A stretch of 64,000 nucleotides of DNA from Alphaproteobacteria bacterium (GTDB lineage Bacteria > Pseudomonadota > Alphaproteobacteria > UBA2136 > UBA6156), in the NCBI GenBank assembly GCA_027485835.1, contig JAIXQG010000002.1, positions 574,232 through 638,231 on the forward strand, given 5' to 3'. Both the position numbers and the translations under genes were made by a program. The notes under the pieces were generated by a model. The model made no database searches and was not told where the DNA came from. It saw nothing but the letters and a program-made list of their open reading frames with translations. Within the stretch, counting starts at the first letter, position 1. Each line of letters begins with the position of its first letter. Positions 46,544 to 55,047 of the stretch are shown here, in pieces.

Positions 46544-46969
46544 ATGAGTTCCCGTAGTGCCGCCCTGCCTGTTGCCGATGACCTTGCCCCCCTTGCTGGC
46601 CTGAGCATGGGTGACATGGTGACCTTGCGTGTGCGCCTGAACGTGGTGGGGCAGGAGCTGGCGTTAGGCTTACCGCGTAACGAATGGCTGAAGCTGGTAA
46701 GCGACTTTGTGCGCATGCCGGCGGATGAGCGTCAGCGCATGGGCGTGAGTATTCGGGAAGCGACGGCGGAGAGTCCGTTCCCCACCGAGGGTGAGCTAAT
46801 GACCCCCCGCCTGCAGCGCCGTTGCGACGTGTTTGTGAATGACTGCATTTTACTGGCCGCGCTAGCGGAAGCGACCACCCCGCGGATTTTACTGGATACT
46901 GCGGTGGAAGAGGTTAAACTGGTCCCCGGATTGCCGGACATCGGCAGCCCGAAGGGAGCTTTAAATTAG
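46544..46969 (+). CDS. Hypothetical protein, 141 aa
   Basis: A soluble protein beginning MSSRSAALPVADDLAPLAGL, with possible helices (WLKLVSDFVRMPADERQRM and RRCDVFVNDCILLAALAEA) and two Cys six residues apart. No known motif is seen. It starts an operon of three genes: its stop is two bases before the DUF805-like gene, which in turn overlaps cmk. The genomic order with cmk might hint at a role in cell envelope or nucleotide metabolism, but nothing in the sequence shows this. GC content is normal for the region. Confidence 0.7.
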   Translation: MSSRSAALPVADDLAPLAGLSMGDMVTLRVRLNVVGQELALGLPRNEWLKLVSDFVRMPADERQRMGVSIREATAESPFPTEGELMTPRLQRRCDVFVNDCILLAALAEATTPRILLDTAVEEVKLVPGLPDIGSPKGALN

Positions 46970-46971
46970 GT

Positions 46972-47586
46972 ATGCCTGAGTTTTTACAGGAGTTTTTTGA
47001 TTGGTATTTGGCGCCGTGGCGCCGGATAGACCGCAAGGGGTTTGGTTTGGCGTTGCTGATTGTAAGCGTACCGAGCTTGTTCGCGGTGTTTACCATGGCC
47101 GAGGGTGCGGGTGGATTTATCGGCCCGATGCTGGATGTGGTAGGTGCGGTGAAGGGCGTGAGTAGCGGTGGCGATGCTATGGGGGCCTTGGAGAGCGCAC
47201 AGGGCGCGATGAACAGCCTGAATGGCGGCAGTGCCGATGCGGGTGGGATTGCGTGGATGGCGGTGTTGAACAATGTGCTGTTGTTGGCGCTGTTCCCGTT
47301 GTGCCGGATGCGGTTGCGCGACATGGGTTACACGGGCCGTGCCGAACTGGGCTGGGCGATTGTGTTTAATATTTCGGTGATAGATGCGCTGATTGCGGCG
47401 TTTGTGGGGGAGGGTGTTTTACCGCTCGGGTGGCTGTGGACGTTGCTCAATTTTGGCGGGTACATCTGGTTGAGCTCGGCCAAGGGCAAGGGTAGCCTTG
47501 CGGTCAGCGAGCGGATGGATTACAGCACACCTATGCCCAAGGACGAGAGACCGGACCCGCCACGAAAGGATGACCATGGTTACTAA
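46972..47586 (+). CDS. DUF805-like membrane protein
   Basis: The 204-residue protein has four or five hydrophobic segments. It contains the phrase CRMRLRDMGYTGRAELGWAI, which matches the R-x-x-D-x-x-x-S/T-G signature of DUF805 proteins. The N-terminus WYLAPWRRIDRKGFG is also like that family. A Gly/Ser/Ala-rich loop of about 45 residues (VSSGGDAMGALESAQGAMN) is an insertion I do not know from DUF805. The function of the family is unknown. Start two bases after the previous stop, end overlapping cmk by 11 bases. Confidence 0.75.
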   Translation: MPEFLQEFFDWYLAPWRRIDRKGFGLALLIVSVPSLFAVFTMAEGAGGFIGPMLDVVGAVKGVSSGGDAMGALESAQGAMNSLNGGSADAGGIAWMAVLNNVLLLALFPLCRMRLRDMGYTGRAELGWAIVFNISVIDALIAAFVGEGVLPLGWLWTLLNFGGYIWLSSAKGKGSLAVSERMDYSTPMPKDERPDPPRKDDHGY

Positions 47587-48304
47587 CGAGACTTACCCAG
47601 CCGATAAAACCCGTAACCCGTTGGCGGGTTATGCCATTACGGTGGATGGGCCGACCAGCAGTGGTAAAGGCACCGTGGCCAAGGCCTTGGCACGGAAGTA
47701 CCGTTTGAAATTTTTGGATACGGGGGCGGTGTACCGTGCGGTAGCGCTCTCGATATTAAAAAAAGGTCAAGATCCGGCCGACCCCGTGATTGCCGAAGCG
47801 GCGGCTAAAGCGCTGAACTTTGACTTCCGCCACAAGGGCGACAACGTGTTTGGCGTGTGGTTGGATGGCGAAGAGGTGACAGAGGAAATCCGGACGCTGG
47901 AAATGGGGTTGGCGGCGAATGTGGTCGCGGTACAGTTGCCGGTACGGGCGGCGTTGAAGGAGTTTCAGGTAAACTACGCCAACCACTGGAAGCCGCTGGT
48001 AGGGGTGATTTTGGATGGCCGTGACTGTGGGGCGCGGATTGCCCCACAGGCCGAAGTGAAGCTGTTTTTGACGGCCGATGTGGAAGAGCGTGGGCGTCGG
48101 CGGTGGTTGGAAGCGACCGCCAAGGGCGATACGACGCCGCTGGAGCAGGTGATTCAGCAAGTGGCGGCGCGGGATGCGCGGGACAGTGCCAATACGATTA
48201 TCTGTGACGATGCGGTGGTGATTGATGGGACGCAGTTGAATCAGGCGGAGGTGTTGGCTGAGGCGGTGCGGGTGATTGAAGCACGTATTAAAACGGCCCC
48301 CTAA
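47576..48304 (+). CDS. cmk: Cytidylate kinase
   Basis: Cmk phosphorylates CMP and dCMP with ATP. The 242-residue protein has Walker A DGPTSSGKGTVAKALA near residue 26, the FLDTGAVYRAVAL substrate segment, and GVILDGRDCGARIAPQAEVKLFL, where the family has DGRDxGTV. The lid arginines are in RRWLEATAKG and RDARDSAN. The ATG at 47576 has AAAGGA five bases upstream; an ATG two codons earlier is possible. The final codons (Lys-Thr-Ala-Pro-stop) are supplied by the left arm of repeat copy C, so the C-terminus has been changed by the element. rpsA, the usual next gene, is absent. Confidence 0.96.
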   Translation: MVTNETYPADKTRNPLAGYAITVDGPTSSGKGTVAKALARKYRLKFLDTGAVYRAVALSILKKGQDPADPVIAEAAAKALNFDFRHKGDNVFGVWLDGEEVTEEIRTLEMGLAANVVAVQLPVRAALKEFQVNYANHWKPLVGVILDGRDCGARIAPQAEVKLFLTADVEERGRRRWLEATAKGDTTPLEQVIQQVAARDARDSANTIICDDAVVIDGTQLNQAEVLAEAVRVIEARIKTAP

Positions 48305-48417
48305 TCCTTTTTCGTGTGGCTTATGTACTCTTTCCCTTTACACCACGCCCCACGAAAAAGAATCAGGATGACCGTTTGTAATCTCGTGCGCAGGGGCGAC
48401 GCCGCCTAAAGGCGTCG
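48291..48417 (+). repeat. Two-hairpin dispersed repeat, copy C, overlapping the end of cmk
   Basis: Hairpin 1 is 48291-48377 (87 bp): AAACGGCCCCCTAATCCTTTTTCGTG pairs with CACGAAAAAGAATCAGG..CCGTTT, centre ATGTACTCTTTCCCTTTACAC. The linker is CTCGTGCGCAGGGG. Hairpin 2 (48397-48417) is CGACGCC-N7-GGCGTCG. The cmk stop codon TAA at 48302-48304 is inside the left arm. The rest of the gap to 48546 contains no gene I can support. Confidence 0.85.
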
Positions 48418-48546
48418 GATGAAGAGGCTGCCAAGCCTTCTTTGTTTTTTGGGTTGCATTTTTTACGAATGGGTTTATATGCATACTGTATTCAATTAAA
48501 CGTCAGGTGACGGTAAGGTGCTTGGCTGGAATCGGGGAGGCTGGAG

Positions 48547-48960
48547 ATGGCTGGAGTACAAAGTTTGCAAAGCTGGAAAAGCTGGCTGGTAATGCTGGTA
48601 TTGGGCGTATTGGCGCTGTTGCTGGGCGGTTGCGCGCAGCCGGTAAAGTATATTGCCGTGCCGACGGTGCAGGATGCGCCTGCGACCCCCGTGATGCAAG
48701 CCTGCGCCGAGCATGCGGCGCGTGGCCAGCGTGAGGCGTTTGGCGAGAGTTTCCGTGCCCTACAATTTAATCGTGCCGGTTTGGTGCTGGCCAGCCCGCT
48801 GAACAAGGTGGGCAGCCAAGACGTAGGCGCCGTGTACGACGGTGACGGCGTATGGTACGGCCGCCCGTATGGCACCATGGGGGAATGGCGCAGCGTGCGT
48901 TTCCACTGCATGGTGAGCCCGATGGGGAATGTTGTGTATAGTTTTGTGCGGGCGAATTAA
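48547..48960 (+). CDS. Predicted lipoprotein, 137 aa
   Basis: A signal sequence WLVMLVLGVLALLLGGCAQ with a lipobox (LGGC) is followed by a mature part of about 108 residues. That part has two Cys (MQACAEHAARG and RFHCMVSPMG) and a pattern (VKYIAVPTVQDAP, then GRPYGTMGEWRSVRFHCMV) that looks like a small beta-rich domain. GGGGAGG precedes the ATG. It lies alone between repeat copy C and a terminator, facing the large secreted-protein operon. Family not recognised; envelope location is the only firm point. Confidence 0.75.
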   Translation: MAGVQSLQSWKSWLVMLVLGVLALLLGGCAQPVKYIAVPTVQDAPATPVMQACAEHAARGQREAFGESFRALQFNRAGLVLASPLNKVGSQDVGAVYDGDGVWYGRPYGTMGEWRSVRFHCMVSPMGNVVYSFVRAN

Positions 48961-48970
48961 GCCCTAATAA

Positions 48971-48993
48971 AAACCGCCTTGGAGCGGTTTTTT
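48971..48993. terminator. Terminator after lipoprotein gene
   Basis: AAACCGC-CTTGGA-GCGGTTT followed by more T, 10 nt after the stop. It faces the end of the secreted-protein operon. Confidence 0.88.
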
Positions 48994-49037
48994 ATTGGGT
49001 ACAGAAGTAGGAGGTCAGAGCAAGATGGTTTTTGATT

Positions 49038-50564
49038 TTATTGCGGCATGTAAATGTAAACGTCACCAACAATTCCGAACGTTCCGGGTGTACCAACTAA
49101 GGCTGTATCGTTATTGATAGCTACTGAGTAGCCGAAACCAGTTGTTCCCGATTCAGCTAATTTTCTTTTTTCCGTCCAGATTGTGCCGTTTCGTTCGTAG
49201 ATGTAGGCCTCGCCTCCATCAGTTCCAATAATCAAAACGTTATTATAAATTGCAGCTTCTATTCCGAATGAATAGGCGCTGGCTGGAATGATGTTTGTCT
49301 GTTGGCTCCAACTCGAACCAGCTCCTGTAAATACATATGCCGAGCCATTGTTGCTATTATCACCTGGTGCCCCAATGACGAGTGTGCCAGATGATAGGAG
49401 GACGGAGCTACCAAACTTGTCATTCGCAGCGCCGTTGCTTGCGGTAAGTTTTGCTTGCTGTGTCCAAATACTTCCTGAGCGAGTGTAAACATAAGCAGAT
49501 CCAGATGTGGACCCTGTGTCATCATCATAAGGTGAGCCAACAACTACGGTGTTGTCATCGATGGCTACCCAACTTCCAAAAAAATCGCTATCAGCTCCAT
49601 CGGATGCCGTTAATTTGGCTTGCTGTGACCAGACACTTCCTGAGCGAGTATAAACATAAGCTGAGCCTGAATTGTTTCCTCTATCATCGTCGAAATACGC
49701 GCCGATAACAGCAGTATTATTGGAAATGGCAACGGATATGCCAAAGATATCCATTGACGATCCATCGGATGGTACAAGTTTAGCTTGTTGCGACCAGGTT
49801 GAGCCTGATCCAACAAATATATATGCTGCGCCTGACGATGTTCCCCGATCGTCATCATAAATGGCTCCGATGATTATCGTATTACCGGAAATATCGACTT
49901 TATTACCGAAGTAATCGCCTGACTCGCCATCGGAAGCCGTTAGCTTGGCTTGTTGCGTCCAAACATTTCCACTTCTGGTAAAAACGTAGACGGCTTCTGA
50001 AAAATAGGAACCAATAACAGCAGTATCACCGGTCATGGCCACGCTATATCCGAACTGGTTATAAGCAGTACCATCGGACGCGGTTATTTTTTGGATTTGG
50101 GTGGCGAGGGACCAGTCGATCAGGCCGGTTTGACTTGCGGCGGAGCCGGCGCAGCCCCAGCCCATGGCGACCCAGTTGGTGCTGTCGCAGTATTGGAGTT
50201 CGTTATGGGTGCTGTTGTACTGGATGGTGCCTGCCGGGCGGCCGGTGCAACCGGGACCGCCAAGAGTGCGGTCGGAGGCGCAGGCGGTGTTCATCCAGTT
50301 CTCGCCGTTACAGAACTGCACGACGCCGGTGGTGCTGTTGTAATGCACCGTGCCGGCTACCGCAGCGGGGCTGGTGCAGCCGGTTTGCGTGGCGGCGGGT
50401 TCGGATTTGCCGGTGTTCACCCAATTGGTGCCATTGCAGTATTGCATGGTTTTGGTGGTGGTGTTGAAGATGACTTCTCCGGCCTGTGCGGCGGGGCTGG
50501 TACAGGCGGCCCACGACTGGCTGGCCAACAGGGTGAGGAAGGTGAGGGCGAGAATGTTTTTCAT
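49038..50564 (-). CDS. Secreted FG-GAP-like protein with N-terminal CNGTNW module (operon gene 5)
   Basis: The 508-residue protein has a signal peptide (LALTFLTLLASQSWAA). Then comes a Cys module of about 150 residues with three CN/DxTNW-type units: [40 protein letters not shown]. The rest is a propeller of FG-GAP-like repeats (DGESGDYFGNKVDISGNTIIIGA, then GSAYVYTRSGSVWSQQAKL), about 60 residues each. FG-GAP folds bind ligands or calcium in integrins. The propeller part is clearly lower in GC than the N-terminal module. The ATG follows the previous stop by one base. No anchor is visible, so it is secreted or held by partners. Confidence 0.88.
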   Translation of the reverse strand: MKNILALTFLTLLASQSWAACTSPAAQAGEVIFNTTTKTMQYCNGTNWVNTGKSEPAATQTGCTSPAAVAGTVHYNSTTGVVQFCNGENWMNTACASDRTLGGPGCTGRPAGTIQYNSTHNELQYCDSTNWVAMGWGCAGSAASQTGLIDWSLATQIQKITASDGTAYNQFGYSVAMTGDTAVIGSYFSEAVYVFTRSGNVWTQQAKLTASDGESGDYFGNKVDISGNTIIIGAIYDDDRGTSSGAAYIFVGSGSTWSQQAKLVPSDGSSMDIFGISVAISNNTAVIGAYFDDDRGNNSGSAYVYTRSGSVWSQQAKLTASDGADSDFFGSWVAIDDNTVVVGSPYDDDTGSTSGSAYVYTRSGSIWTQQAKLTASNGAANDKFGSSVLLSSGTLVIGAPGDNSNNGSAYVFTGAGSSWSQQTNIIPASAYSFGIEAAIYNNVLIIGTDGGEAYIYERNGTIWTEKRKLAESGTTGFGYSVAINNDTALVGTPGTFGIVGDVYIYMPQ

Positions 50565-50565
50565 G

Positions 50566-52170
50566 TTAGGGGGTTCCGAAGAAATAGGCTGAGCCGGAGC
50601 TACTTCCCAGGTCATCATCAAAGTAAGATCCTATCAGCGCGGTAGTGCTCGTTAAAGATACGGAAATGCCGAAATTATCACTCGCTGCGATATCGGTAGC
50701 AATGAGCTTTTTCTGTTGGGCCCATGTTGTGCCGCTGCGGGTGAAAATGTAAGCCGCACCGGATGAGAAGCCGCTCCCACTATCAAAATACGCCCCTATC
50801 AGCGCGACCTCGCCTTTTAATGATATGGAATTACCAAAATTTTGACTTGCGGCTGCATCAGTGGGAGTTAATTTAGCTTGTTGAGTCCAAGTACTGCCGC
50901 TGCGGGTGAAAACGTAAGCCGCACCTGAGTTAGTACCGAAATCGTCATCGAAAGAAGATCCAACTATTGCCGTATCGCCAGAGATGGAGACGGAATTGCC
51001 AAAATTGTCGTTGGCGGCCCCATCGGCAGCGGTTAGTTTAGCTTGTTGAGTCCATGTAGTGCCGCTACGTGTGAATACATAGGTTGAACCTGAATCTGCA
51101 CCCATATCGTCATCAAACTTCGATCCAATCAGAGCTGTATCTCCGGAAAGTTCGACGGACATGCCGAATAAATCTGATGCAGCACCATCGGAGGCATTTA
51201 GTTTGGCCTGTTGAGTCCAAGTGCTGCCGCTCCGGGTGAAAACGTAGGCTGAACCGGAGTTAGTTCCTCGGTCGTCATCATTGTGAGCCCCGATTAATGC
51301 GGTGTCTCCTGAGAGGGATAAAGATAAACCAAAGTTATCACTTGCGGCACCGTCGGAGGCATTCAGCTTGGCCTGTTGAGTCCAAGTGCCACCACTGCGT
51401 GTGAAAACATAGACTGAGCCCGAGTTACTGCCCCAGTCGTCATCATTGTGTGATCCAATTAATGCGGTATCTCCTGACAGAGATACTGAATAGCCTAAAT
51501 TATCGCTGGCGGCCCCGTCGGCTGCCGTGATTTTGGCTTGTTGGGTCCATGTGCCACCGCTTCGTGTAAACACGTAGACAGAGCCGGAATTACTACCCCT
51601 ATCGTCATCTAAATATGAACCTACCAGCGCGGTGTCACCGGATATGGAGACAGAATATCCAAAATTGTCATTTGCCGCGCCGTCTGATGCCGTAATTTTT
51701 TGGAGTTGGGTAGCGAGGGACCAGTCGATCAGGCCGGTTTGGCTGGCGGCGGAGCCGGTACAGCCCCAGCCCATGGCGACCCAGTTGGTGCTGTCGCAGA
51801 ACTGGAGCTCGTTAGCCGTACTGCTGTATTGGAGGGAGCCTGCCGGTTTACCGCTGCAGCCGGAGCCGCCAAGAGTGCGGTTGGCGGCACAGGCGGTGTC
51901 GATCCAGCTGCTACCGTTACAAAACTGTACGACGCCGAGATTGCCAGCGTAAATGACGTCTCCTGCCTTACCTGTGGGGCCGGTGCAGCCGGTTTGCGCG
52001 GCAGATGGGAACGACGGGCCGGTGTTTATCCAGTTGGTGCCATTGCAGTACTGGAGAGTTTTGGCGGCATCGCTAAAGATGATATTGCCGGCTTGGCCCA
52101 CGGGGTTACTGCAGGCCCATGTGGTGTTGGCCAGCAGAGTGAAGACAGTAAGGGCGAGGCGGGTTTTCAT
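50566..52170 (-). CDS. Secreted FG-GAP-like protein with N-terminal CNGTNW module (operon gene 4)
   Basis: The 534-residue protein has signal peptide [16 protein letters not shown] and a Cys module with [25 protein letters not shown] and [15 protein letters not shown]. Seven FG-GAP-like repeats follow ([43 protein letters not shown]). Repeats carry a conserved DDD acidic triplet, a possible calcium site. The repeats are almost identical to each other, suggesting recent expansion. The start codon overlaps the previous stop (TAATG). It is the closest paralogue of genes 5 and 2. Confidence 0.88.
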   Translation of the reverse strand: MKTRLALTVFTLLANTTWACSNPVGQAGNIIFSDAAKTLQYCNGTNWINTGPSFPSAAQTGCTGPTGKAGDVIYAGNLGVVQFCNGSSWIDTACAANRTLGGSGCSGKPAGSLQYSSTANELQFCDSTNWVAMGWGCTGSAASQTGLIDWSLATQLQKITASDGAANDNFGYSVSISGDTALVGSYLDDDRGSNSGSVYVFTRSGGTWTQQAKITAADGAASDNLGYSVSLSGDTALIGSHNDDDWGSNSGSVYVFTRSGGTWTQQAKLNASDGAASDNFGLSLSLSGDTALIGAHNDDDRGTNSGSAYVFTRSGSTWTQQAKLNASDGAASDLFGMSVELSGDTALIGSKFDDDMGADSGSTYVFTRSGTTWTQQAKLTAADGAANDNFGNSVSISGDTAIVGSSFDDDFGTNSGAAYVFTRSGSTWTQQAKLTPTDAAASQNFGNSISLKGEVALIGAYFDSGSGFSSGAAYIFTRSGTTWAQQKKLIATDIAASDNFGISVSLTSTTALIGSYFDDDLGSSSGSAYFFGTP

Positions 52171-53498
52171 TATGGGCAGGTACTTGTGTAAATGTTACCA
52201 CCTACGACCACCGTGGCAAGGCGGCTGCCGTCTCCGCTACTGGTAAAGGCGCGCCAGTTACGGCTGCCGGGAGTGGTACGTTCGGTCCAGTTGGTGCCGC
52301 CGTCGGTGCTGACATAGATGGTACCGCCGTATTTGGCGGTGACGATGCGGTTACCGTCGGCGCTTATGGCAATGCCGCGCCAGTCGCCCGTACCATTTCC
52401 GAAGAATGCCGACCATGTGACGCCGCCGTCGGTGCTGAAAAACAAAGTTGTGCTGCCATTAGCTCCGGCCCAAATTTTCATGCCGTCGGCGCTGCTGGCC
52501 ACGGCATACCAGTTGCGGCTGCCGGCGGCGGTGCGTTGGGTCCATGTCGCTCCGCCATCGGTGCTAGTGTAAAGGTAGCCCCCGTTGGCACCGGCGACGA
52601 GTTTGGTGCCGTCGGCGCTGCTGGCCATGCCGAACCATGTGCCGGTACCGGCACCGGTGCGCTCGGTCCATGTGACGCCGCCGTCGGTGCTGGTATAGAT
52701 GTAGCCGCCACCTGCGCCGGCGACGAGCTTCATGCCATCGGCACTGCTGGCGGTCACGCCCCAGTTGCGGACCCCTGCCGAGGTGCGCTGGGTCCAAGTG
52801 GCGCCGCCGTCGGAACTGGTAAACAGGTAGCCGGAGGTGTAGTCGCCAATCAGCATGTTCAGGCCGTCGGCGCTTGCTGAGGCGCCGGTCCATGACGCCG
52901 TGCCGGGGCCTGTCCGTTGGGTCCAGGTGACGCCGCCGTCGGCGCTGGTGTAGATGTATTCGTCGTATTTGGCGGTGACGAGGCGGAGGCCGTCGGCTCC
53001 GCCTGCAATGGAATAGAAGTTACCGGTACCCGGGCCGGTGCGGGGTGTCCAGGTGGTGCCATAAGTGGCGGCTGAGCATACCGAGGAACAGCCCCAGCCC
53101 ATGGCGACCCAGTTGGTGCTGTCGCAGAATTGGAGCTCGTTCGCCGTTGTGCTGTACTGGATTGTACCGGCGGGTTTGCCGCTGCAGCCGGGGCCGCCAA
53201 GGGTGCGGGTGGCGGCGCAGGCGGTGTCGATCCAGCTACTGCCGTTACAGAACTGCACCACGCCCTTGCTGTTGGAATAGATAACCGTGCCCGCGGTGCC
53301 GGTGGGATTGCTGCAGCCGGTTTGCGCGGCGGCGGGGTAGGCGGGGCCCGCATTCACCCAGTTGGTGCCGTTGCAGTATTGCAGGGTTTTATCGGTGGTG
53401 CTGAAAATGGTGGCGCCACCCACGCCGGACGGGTTGCTGCAGACCGCCCACGCCTGCGGGACGAGGAGGGTGAGGGCGAGGGCGAGGCGGGTTTTCAT
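52170..53498 (-). CDS. Secreted BNR/sialidase-like repeat protein with N-terminal CNGTNW module (operon gene 3)
   Basis: The 442-residue protein has signal peptide [17 protein letters not shown] and the same Cys module ([40 protein letters not shown]). In place of FG-GAP repeats it has BNR-like repeats with [17 protein letters not shown] and [19 protein letters not shown]. These are the Asp-box (S-x-D-G-G-x-x-W) of sialidase, sortilin and Ycf48-type propellers, about seven copies. So the operon exchanges propeller type while keeping the module. This gene is GC-rich throughout. It starts one base before the preceding stop codon's end region (TAACATG spacing). Confidence 0.88.
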   Translation of the reverse strand: MKTRLALALTLLVPQAWAVCSNPSGVGGATIFSTTDKTLQYCNGTNWVNAGPAYPAAAQTGCSNPTGTAGTVIYSNSKGVVQFCNGSSWIDTACAATRTLGGPGCSGKPAGTIQYSTTANELQFCDSTNWVAMGWGCSSVCSAATYGTTWTPRTGPGTGNFYSIAGGADGLRLVTAKYDEYIYTSADGGVTWTQRTGPGTASWTGASASADGLNMLIGDYTSGYLFTSSDGGATWTQRTSAGVRNWGVTASSADGMKLVAGAGGGYIYTSTDGGVTWTERTGAGTGTWFGMASSADGTKLVAGANGGYLYTSTDGGATWTQRTAAGSRNWYAVASSADGMKIWAGANGSTTLFFSTDGGVTWSAFFGNGTGDWRGIAISADGNRIVTAKYGGTIYVSTDGGTNWTERTTPGSRNWRAFTSSGDGSRLATVVVGGNIYTSTCP

Positions 53499-53499
53499 G

Positions 53500-55047
53500 T
53501 TATGGTGCTCCGAAGAAATAAGCTGCGCCAGCCCAGTCTCCACGATCGACATCTCCGTAAGCGCCGATGATTGCTGTGTCGTTGTATATAGATACTGAAG
53601 TACCGAAATAATCGTTAGCTCCAGGACTTGTTGGAGTTATTTTAGCTTGTTGGGACCATGTATTACCACTGCGGGTAAAAATAAATGCGCTGTTATCAAA
53701 GTTTGCCCCTACCACTACTGAATTACCATAAATAGATACTGAAGTACCAAACTGTGAAGAATATTGTGTATTAACTGTTAATTTAGATTGCTGAGTCCAT
53801 GCGTTACCACTACGAGTGAAAATATAGGCTGAATCTGATCCATATGATCCTATAATAGCAGTCTCATCGACTAGTGAGACTGCAGATCCAAAATAATTGT
53901 CTGATGCACCATCTGCGGCTGTAATTTTAGCTTCTTGAGCCCATGCGTTGCCACTACGGATAAAAATATAGGCTGATCCCGACCAGTTACCGAGATCATC
54001 ATCTTGCATGGCTCCAATTAAGGCTCTGTCAGCGAATAGCGCTACTGATGTACCGAATCTTGCATTTTCACCAAGGTCTGCTGGAGCGAGTTTAGCTTGT
54101 TGAGTCCATGTAGTACCGCTGCGAGTAAAGACATAAGCAGAGCCAAAATCTATTCCTCCATTTTTATCGAGTAGAGCTCCAATAAGTACGGTATCCCCAT
54201 AAACAGAAACCGAGTAACCAAATTGGTCTCCTGTAGCACCATCGGATGCGGTGAGTTTAGCTTGTTGAGTCCAAGTGGTACCGCTGCGTGTAAATATGTA
54301 TGCTGAACCTCTGGAGGAATTATCTCCGTACGCTCCGATAATTACAGTATCGCCAGAGAGCGCGACGGAATACCCGAACGAATCATATGTCGCACCGTCG
54401 GAGGCAGTGAGTTTTGCTTGTTGGTTCCAGCTGTTGCCGCTACGAATAAAGACATATGCGCTGCCTTTAGTGTCATCATCATAAGCTCCAACGATTGCAG
54501 TATTATCGGAGATGGCTACGGAGGTTCCGAAATAGTCGTTTTCCGCACCGTCGGAGGCGGTGATTTTTTGGATCTGGGTGGCGAGCGACCAGTCGATCAG
54601 GCCGGTTTGGCTGGCTGCAGAGCCGCTACAGCCCCAGCCCATGGCGACCCAATTGGTACTGTCGCAGAACTGGAGCTCGTTGGCGGAGGTGGCGTAGCGG
54701 AGTTGGCCGGCTTTGCCGCCGGTGCAGCCCGAACCGCCGGGGGTGCGGTCGGCGGCGCAGGAGGTATCGACCCAGCTACTGCCGTTACAGAACTGCACAA
54801 CGCCAAGCGCGCTGTTGTAAATGACCTTGCCCGCGGTGCCGGTAGGGTTGCTGCAGCCGGTTTGGGGGGCGGAGGGGATGGACGCGCCGGTGTTGACCCA
54901 GTTGGTGCCATTGCAGTACTGCATGGTTTTGGCGGTTTGGCTGAATATCACGGCGCCTGCCTCGCCTGCCGGAGAGGTACAGGCGGCCCAGACGGCGGCG
55001 GGGCTGGCCAGAAGCGCCAGCCCCGCGAGAAGTAGAAGATGGCGCAT
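53500..55047 (-). CDS. Secreted FG-GAP-like protein with N-terminal CNGTNW module (operon gene 2)
   Basis: The 515-residue protein has signal peptide LLLLAGLALLASPAAVWAAC and the Cys module with [25 protein letters not shown] and [15 protein letters not shown]. It then has seven FG-GAP-like repeats (DGAENDYFGTSVAISDNTAIVGA, and [19 protein letters not shown]). The FG-GAP part is AT-rich compared with the GC-rich module, so the two parts appear to have different histories. The start codon ATG overlaps the stop of the giant gene (TAATG), so translation is coupled. Export is Sec-type; no anchor is present. Confidence 0.88.
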   Translation of the reverse strand: MRHLLLLAGLALLASPAAVWAACTSPAGEAGAVIFSQTAKTMQYCNGTNWVNTGASIPSAPQTGCSNPTGTAGKVIYNSALGVVQFCNGSSWVDTSCAADRTPGGSGCTGGKAGQLRYATSANELQFCDSTNWVAMGWGCSGSAASQTGLIDWSLATQIQKITASDGAENDYFGTSVAISDNTAIVGAYDDDTKGSAYVFIRSGNSWNQQAKLTASDGATYDSFGYSVALSGDTVIIGAYGDNSSRGSAYIFTRSGTTWTQQAKLTASDGATGDQFGYSVSVYGDTVLIGALLDKNGGIDFGSAYVFTRSGTTWTQQAKLAPADLGENARFGTSVALFADRALIGAMQDDDLGNWSGSAYIFIRSGNAWAQEAKITAADGASDNYFGSAVSLVDETAIIGSYGSDSAYIFTRSGNAWTQQSKLTVNTQYSSQFGTSVSIYGNSVVVGANFDNSAFIFTRSGNTWSQQAKITPTSPGANDYFGTSVSIYNDTAIIGAYGDVDRGDWAGAAYFFGAP

